Shown here piece by piece: positions 57,589 through 64,000 of a stretch of 64,000 nt of DNA; the stretch's first letter is position 1, and each line of letters begins with the position of its first letter. The DNA lies in assembly GCA_054601695.1 (NCBI GenBank), contig BAAHQB010000164.1:186001-250000 (forward strand), written 5' to 3'. This stretch comes from Amorphochlora amoebiformis (taxonomy: Eukaryota; Cercozoa; Chlorarachniophyceae). Position numbers and translations under genes: made by a program. The notes beneath the pieces are model-generated. The model worked only from the letters and a program-made list of their open reading frames with translations, was not told the origin of the DNA and ran no database searches.

Positions 57589-57600
57589 ATATATGTGTGT
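57286..57600. repeat. (TA)n tract
   Basis: TA repeats with (TG)n patches at 57431-57470. Confidence 0.95.
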
Positions 57601-57608
57601 ATAAAAAT

Positions 57609-57656
<48 letters not shown>

Positions 57657-57939
57657 CGCGCGCGCGCGCGCGCGCGCGCGCGCGCGCGCGCGCGCGCGCG
57701 CGCGCGCGCGCGCGCGCGCGCGCGCGCGCGCGCGCGCGCGCGCGCGCGCGCGCGCGCGCGCGCGCGCGCGCGCGCGCGCGCGCGCGCGCGCGCGCGCGCG
57801 CGCGCGCGCGCGCGCGCGCGCGCGCGCGCGCGCGCGCGCGCGCGCGCGCGCGCGCGCGCGCGCGCGCGCGCGCGCGCGCGCGCGCGCGCGCGCGCGCGCG
57901 CGCGCGAGAGAGAGAGAGAGCGGGGGGGGGGGGGGGGGG
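57609..57939. repeat. poly-G(48)-(CG)125-(GA)-poly-G compound repeat
   Basis: A run of 48 G is followed by about 250 bases of pure CG dinucleotide, a short GA run and another 19 G. Gly/Ala/Arg/Pro frames on both strands are repeat translations. A (CG)n this long can adopt Z-DNA, and the poly-G flanks can form quadruplexes. Exact lengths may be unreliable because such sequence is hard to sequence and assemble. Confidence 0.95.
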
Positions 57940-58019
57940 TGCGGCGGGGTATAATATTGTATATATGCAGAGAAATTTATATGTTGATACATTACATTAT
58001 ATAATGCATAGAATGCAGA

Positions 58020-58450
<431 letters not shown>

Positions 58451-58554
58451 ACATAATTATACACACATATAAATAATGTAATCACACACATATTCACACC
58501 CCAACATAATACATAGCGTATACAAAATACCTAAAAAAACACATTAATACCCAG

Positions 58555-58699
58555 GTTCTCAACAACGCTTTGAAATGGCGCCTCCACAGGTATCTTACCC
58601 TCCTCTCGTCTTCTCGATATCTTTCCTCACTTTTTCCCATTTTCTTCCCGACTCACTTCTCTCCTCTCTCCCATGCGTTATGCTGCGCCTCCGTAACTG

Positions 58700-58770
<71 letters not shown>

Positions 58771-58807
58771 ATATATATATTACATACCTTAATATAAGCA
58801 TATATAC

Positions 58808-58851
<44 letters not shown>

Positions 58852-59121
58852 ATAGTGTAGAAACTTATGCACCTCTCATCTCACCAATCCTATGTTTTCT
58901 CTGTCTCTCGCTCTCTCTTCTCCCCAAATCTCCCCCAAATCTCCCCCAAATCTTCCCAAATCTCCCCAAATCTCCCGCTCGCTCCCCCATACATATATGT
59001 ACATGTAGAGCACTCGAGCACGTGTTAGGTGGGGTCAGGGATATGTGTATGATACATGTGTATGTACGTATATCATATATATATATATATATATAATATT
59101 AAGATATATGCAAATGTATAT

Positions 59122-59159
<38 letters not shown>

Positions 59160-59187
59160 AGTATATGTATATATGTGTTACACAAAT

Positions 59188-59256
<69 letters not shown>

Positions 59257-59302
59257 TAATATATGTATATATGTGTTACACAAATACTTTACACACACAT
59301 AT

Positions 59303-59339
<37 letters not shown>

Positions 59340-60436
59340 CATTGTAAATATGCATATTACACATATACATATGTACATATAATATATGTGTAGTATCACA
59401 TCCCCTCCCTCACCTCACTTGACACGTGCTCGAATGCGTACATATGTACATTACATATCTACATATGTACATATTAATATGTCCGTAGTGTGACATCCCC
59501 CTCCCTCACCTCCCCTGACACGTGCTCGAATGCTCTGTATGTACATATGTACATTACATATCTACATATGTACATATTAATATTTCCATAGTGTGATATC
59601 CTCCTCCCTCACCTCACTTGACACGTGCTCGAATGCTCTGTATGTACATATGTACATTACATATCTCCATATCTAAATATAATATTCCTTGACACGTGCT
59701 CGTATGCTCTGTATTTTTATGAAATGTCATGCTACGTGCATATAACATACATTTGTATATATGTAATGTACATATGTACATACAGAGCATTCGAGCACGT
59801 GTCAGGGGAGGTGAGGGAGGGGGATGTCAAACTACGGGCATATTAATATATACATATGTAGATATCTAATGTACATATCTACATACAGAGCATTCGAGCT
59901 CGTGTCAGGGGAGGTGAGGGAGGGGGATGTCACACTACGGACATATTAATATATACATATGTAGATATCTAATGTACATATCTACATACAGAGCATTCGA
60001 GCTCGTGTCAGGGGAGGTGAGGGAGGGGGATGTCACACTACGGACATATTAATATATACATATGTAGATATCTAATGTACATATCTACATACAGAGCATT
60101 CGAACCCGTGTCAGGGGAGGTGAGGGAGGGGGATGTCACACTACGGACATATTAATATATACATATGTAGATATCTAATGTACATATCTACATACAGAGC
60201 ATTCGAGCACGTGTCAGGGGAGGTGAGGGAGGGGGATGTCACACTACGGACATATTAATATATACATATGTAGATATCTAATGTACATATCTACATACAG
60301 AGCATTCGAACCCGTGTCAGGGGAGGTGAGAGAGGGGATGTCATACTACGACGTCGTTGCTGCTAGGGCAAGCGTTTTCCTACAAAACCTCCGAGCGTAA
60401 TATGTATATATAGATATATATATATATGTATGTATG

Positions 60437-60484
<48 letters not shown>

Positions 60485-60498
60485 TATGTGTGTGTGTG

Positions 60499-60535
<37 letters not shown>

Positions 60536-60864
60536 AAATGTATATGTATGTATATATATGTATATTACATATGTACATAGATATGTATATGTATATAAAT
60601 ATATATATATACACGTATGTACTTATTTATTCCTTTCTAAATATATACATGTGTATTATATATAAACGTATTTGTATATAATATACACATGTAAACATGT
60701 ATATATATATATATATATGATATAGAAATGTATTTATTTATTTATTTATTAATCTGTATAAATAAATATATGTGTATACATATATATATATATATATATA
60801 TAAATATACAAAATATAATAAACATATTCAGTTCAAGTGGAAGGACTTCCCTATTGAAAGGGGC

Positions 60865-60903
<39 letters not shown>

Positions 60904-60909
60904 CATATA

Positions 60910-60964
<55 letters not shown>

Positions 60965-60967
60965 ATA

Positions 60968-61008
<41 letters not shown>

Positions 61009-61126
61009 TAAATACATACGCATTTATATACATGTTCAGTCACAAGTGGAAAGACTTCGCTGTTGAAAAGGATAAGTGTGCTTATATATATATATATGTA
61101 TATATATAATACATAAATATATACGC

Positions 61127-61170
<44 letters not shown>

Positions 61171-61265
61171 CATGTTCAGTCACAAGTGGAAAGACTTCGC
61201 TGTTGAAAAGGATAAGTGTGCTATGTACGATGTCATCAGCAAAAATGGTAATATATTTTATAAAC

Positions 61266-61339
<74 letters not shown>

Positions 61340-61515
61340 CAATACAAAATCTATTTTCCTATCTCGCTCACACTGTATTCCCTCCCCCCCTCCCTCTTCT
61401 CCAAGCCCTCTCTGCTGTCCCCATATCTTCCATCCGCTTTCTACAAGAATCTCGAATCTCGAAACTCGAATCTCGAATCTCGAATCTCGAATCTCGAATC
61501 TCGCTCCCGGTTCGG

Positions 61516-61566
<51 letters not shown>

Positions 61567-61931
61567 ATCCCTCTCACTCTCTTCTCTCTCTCTATCCCTC
61601 TCTCTCTCTCTCTCTCTCGGTTTTCTCTATCTCTCCCTCTCTCTCTTCTCTCTCTCTACCTCTCACTCTCTCTCTCGTTTTTCTCTATCTCTCTCTCTCT
61701 CTTTTCCTCCTCTCTTTCGCTCTCTCGCTCTCTCTCTCTCTCTCGCGCGCGCTCTCTCTCTCTCGCGCTCTCTCTCTCGCTCTCCCTCTCGCTCTCTCTC
61801 TCTCGCTCTCGCTTTCTCTCGCTCTCTCTCGCTCTCTCTCTCTCTCGCTCGCTCTCGCTCTCTCTCTCTCTCGCTCTCTCTCTCTCTCTGAGGAATGAGA
61901 TCGATAGAATGCAAGTTTCGGGTCTGAATGA

Positions 61932-61978
<47 letters not shown>

Positions 61979-62099
61979 CAAATATATATATATATATATA
62001 TATATATACAGGGTTTCCACATTGTCCTATACTTGCAACATGGGATAACTTAGAGGCATTTGCGGTGGGGTTTGTGTAGATATGTATATTTTTGGATGC

Positions 62100-62140
<41 letters not shown>

Positions 62141-62180
62141 TGATATATATGTGTTCTATATATATATATATATATAATTT

Positions 62181-62237
<57 letters not shown>

Positions 62238-62241
62238 CATG

Positions 62242-62320
<79 letters not shown>

Positions 62321-62413
62321 TTATATAAACATGTCATATGTACACAATATATCACGTAATAATACACAAAAACAATATATACATATATAGGTAGATATTA
62401 TATGTATATATTT

Positions 62414-62471
<58 letters not shown>

Positions 62472-62547
62472 ATATACATATATACATATTATACGTTCAT
62501 ATTACGTGCGAACTAGCATGTCATATGTACAAAATTTATCATTTATT

Positions 62548-62582
<35 letters not shown>

Positions 62583-62671
62583 ACAATATGTATATATATA
62601 TTACCATATGTATAAATACATCTACACCAGGCAAGTATATTATACATATATATTGTACGACATCTACACAA

Positions 62672-62757
<86 letters not shown>

Positions 62758-62758
62758 G

Positions 62759-62826
<68 letters not shown>

Positions 62827-62915
62827 TATATGTAGAATATATATAAAAAGACAGAGAGAGGGACAGGTCGTACGTGAAAACAAGTGCCTCCATATAAATA
62901 AATAAATATATATAT

Positions 62916-63010
<95 letters not shown>

Positions 63011-63034
63011 TCCGCGTGTAAGAGATACGGGGAG

Positions 63035-63090
<56 letters not shown>

Positions 63091-63091
63091 A

Positions 63092-63136
<45 letters not shown>

Positions 63137-63225
63137 AGAAAGAGGGACAGGTCGTACGTGAAAACAAGTGCCTACAAGAGCCCTTCTGCTTCGTGAAAAT
63201 GTGCCATATAACCATGGGTAAAATC

Positions 63226-63262
<37 letters not shown>

Positions 63263-63447
63263 TATATTTATATGCATTATACCAAAAAAAAACAAATACT
63301 CATACAAGGCCACTTGAATTCTGCAACTCGACTAGCTCCCAGGAAACCCTGGGAAAAAGTCGTGAAATGGGCGTATCATTTATGGGACAAACGACCAATT
63401 GACTGGTATATATATACAGCTTATGTATCTCGTTATGTATGTGAATG

Positions 63448-63500
<53 letters not shown>

Positions 63501-63591
63501 ATGTGCGTATGTATACATTTGTTTGTATTATATATACATAGGTAAATTGCAATGTTATTATAGAAGGGATCAAGGCTTATATTCTATATAA
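58555..63591 (+). CDS. possible ATP-grasp (TupA-like) protein, 5' end not found
   Basis: Seven exons join in phase: 58555-58589, 60367-60396, 61180-61247, 62012-62064, 63139-63217, 63309-63446 and 63542-63591 (453 nt with TAA). The product reads [99 protein letters not shown] and [19 protein letters not shown]. The order 'DK...Y..I.KNGFP.CPIL..WDN', then '[13 protein letters not shown]', then a Trp-rich helix and a short Arg/Asp-Trp segment resembles TupA-type ATP-grasp proteins (K-D-K, fV-K..H.sG, W..kWL...W). This is pattern memory only. The N-terminal part is missing. The stop shortly after 63542 could be an artefact of a missed donor, since another coding-like block follows at 63768. Exons 3 and 5 have tandem echoes. 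Confidence 0.5.
58915..58985. repeat. 11-12-bp CCCAAATCTCC tandem repeat
   Basis: About six copies of CCCAAATCTCC with C/T length variants, after a CT-rich block, in the intron following exon 1 of the ATP-grasp-like gene. Confidence 0.9.
59395..60345. repeat. 103-bp minisatellite arranged as a large inverted repeat
   Basis: Right arm: six copies with exact 103-bp period, marked by CATTCGAG at 59788, 59891, 59994, 60097, 60200 and 60303, each with GTCAGGGGAGGTGAGGGAGG and GTAGATATCTAATGTACATA. Left arm: three to four copies of the reverse complement (CTCGAATG at 59429-59436, 59525-59532, 59628-59635 and a truncated one at about 59699). The arms face each other across about 60 bases centred near 59745. 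A single further partial copy is at 59010-59040. In an intron. Confidence 0.92.
60833..61090 (+). repeat. two extra copies of ATP-grasp-like gene exon 3
   Basis: TTCAAGTGGAAGGACTTCCC (60830) and CACAAGTGGAAAGACTTCGC (61041) precede the complete exon copy at 61180. The second is identical to the real exon for about 46 bases (from CATGTTCAG through AAGTGTGCT) and then breaks into TA repeat. The first is diverged by several substitutions. Confidence 0.9.
61365..61895. repeat. CT-rich tract with CTCGAAT heptamers
   Basis: About eight TCTCGAA units at 61447-61503, then CTCTCT with TCGC phrases. It is the intron between exons 3 and 4; a coding-like edge at 61890-61935 ([15 protein letters not shown]) could not be placed in phase. 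Confidence 0.92.
62852..62905 (+). repeat. extra copy of the start of ATP-grasp-like gene exon 5
   Basis: GAGAGGGACAGGTCGTACGTGAAAAC and AAGTGCCT match the first part of the exon at 63139 (encoding [11 protein letters not shown]), then diverge into TA repeat. The preceding base context keeps an AG. Confidence 0.9.
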
Positions 63592-63617
63592 ATATGTATA
63601 TGTATAAATATATATAT

Positions 63618-63685
<68 letters not shown>

Positions 63686-63765
63686 TACATTTATATAATA
63701 TATATATTATATATATATATATATATAAATATATATATGTGTGTATATATATATTAATATACAAG

Positions 63766-63798
63766 GGACCGAACTTGGGGCCCATAATTAGACAAACC

Positions 63799-63803
<5 letters not shown>
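63766..63803 (+). CDS. candidate exon near the window edge
   Basis: After ACAAG a frame reads [12 protein letters not shown] before TA repeat resumes. The minus strand can also be read ([15 protein letters not shown]). It is too short to place; it may belong to the preceding gene or the next one outside the window. Confidence 0.2.
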
Positions 63804-63834
<31 letters not shown>

Positions 63835-63836
63835 TA

Positions 63837-63903
<67 letters not shown>

Positions 63904-63910
63904 CACATAT

Positions 63911-63958
<48 letters not shown>

Positions 63959-63962
63959 ATAT

Positions 63963-64000
<38 letters not shown>

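Larger units (their letters stand above)
62100..64000. repeat. (TA)n tracts between and after the last exons
   Basis: The remaining sequence between the exons at 62012-62064, 63139-63217, 63309-63446 and 63542-63591 and on to the window end is TA repeat with small CA/TG islands. The longest runs are about 62672-62820 and 62918-63006. One fragment at 63007-63034 (CAGATCCGCGTGTAAGAGAT) is non-repeat but unplaced. Confidence 0.85.

Noticed and set aside
61180-61247. P-loop-like reading [12 protein letters not shown] in the third exon of the last gene
   Set aside because: This frame does not join in phase to the downstream exons, whereas the [10 protein letters not shown] frame joins on both sides.

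Overview
The window is nuclear DNA of a eukaryote, most likely a protist. It holds spliced genes with GT-AG introns and recognisable eukaryotic families (RhoGDI, a METTL13-type methyltransferase, an eleven-repeat Sel1-like protein). TAA, TAG and TGA are all used as stops. Interstitial CCCTAA/TTAGGG telomere-type repeats are present, and there is no ribosome-binding-site or operon organisation. I could not identify the species. Roughly two thirds of the window is simple sequence: (TA)n almost everywhere, long CT/GA tracts, (CG)n, poly-G, ATT/TAA runs and minisatellites. Hundreds of apparent frames reading YIYIY, SLSLS, ERERE or RARA are translations of these repeats and are not annotated as genes.

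Layout: RhoGDI gene on the minus strand (464-1294); an unresolved coding-like stretch, perhaps a small membrane protein (1.5-2.5 kb); fragments of a minus-strand gene (3.5-6.6 kb); a plus-strand multi-pass membrane protein in at least 12 small exons (7,859-18,402); a short intergenic stretch with a possible small gene (18.4-19.4 kb); telomere-repeat and GA-rich tracts (20-22.3 kb); a minus-strand METTL13-like methyltransferase (29,477 down to about 22.9 kb); a G-rich intergenic or promoter stretch (29.5-30.8 kb); a plus-strand Sel1-repeat gene of 26 exons (30,808-51,855); a compact cluster with short introns (52.2-57.3 kb: an 84-residue secreted-type protein, two unknown minus genes, a 92-residue single-pass membrane protein, two terminal exons); and a plus-strand gene with an ATP-grasp/TupA-like look (58,555-63,591).

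Exon models were built by hand from splice sites, reading-phase continuity and protein-family sense. For RhoGDI, the Sel1 gene, the 92-residue and 84-residue proteins, both unknown minus genes and the membrane protein, every junction keeps frame. In the methyltransferase one expected small exon and the C-terminus could not be found. Two intron classes coexist: short introns of about 20-100 nt with ordinary sequence, and long introns (to more than 2 kb) made of (TA)n and minisatellites.

The most unusual feature is recurrent: many long introns carry tandem, decayed copies of the neighbouring exon's edge together with its splice site (exon echoes). This is seen in at least four genes on both strands. 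Several Sel1-gene introns also contain telomeric repeats, in two cases directly abutting a splice site, and two introns carry diverged copies of one minisatellite-bearing element.
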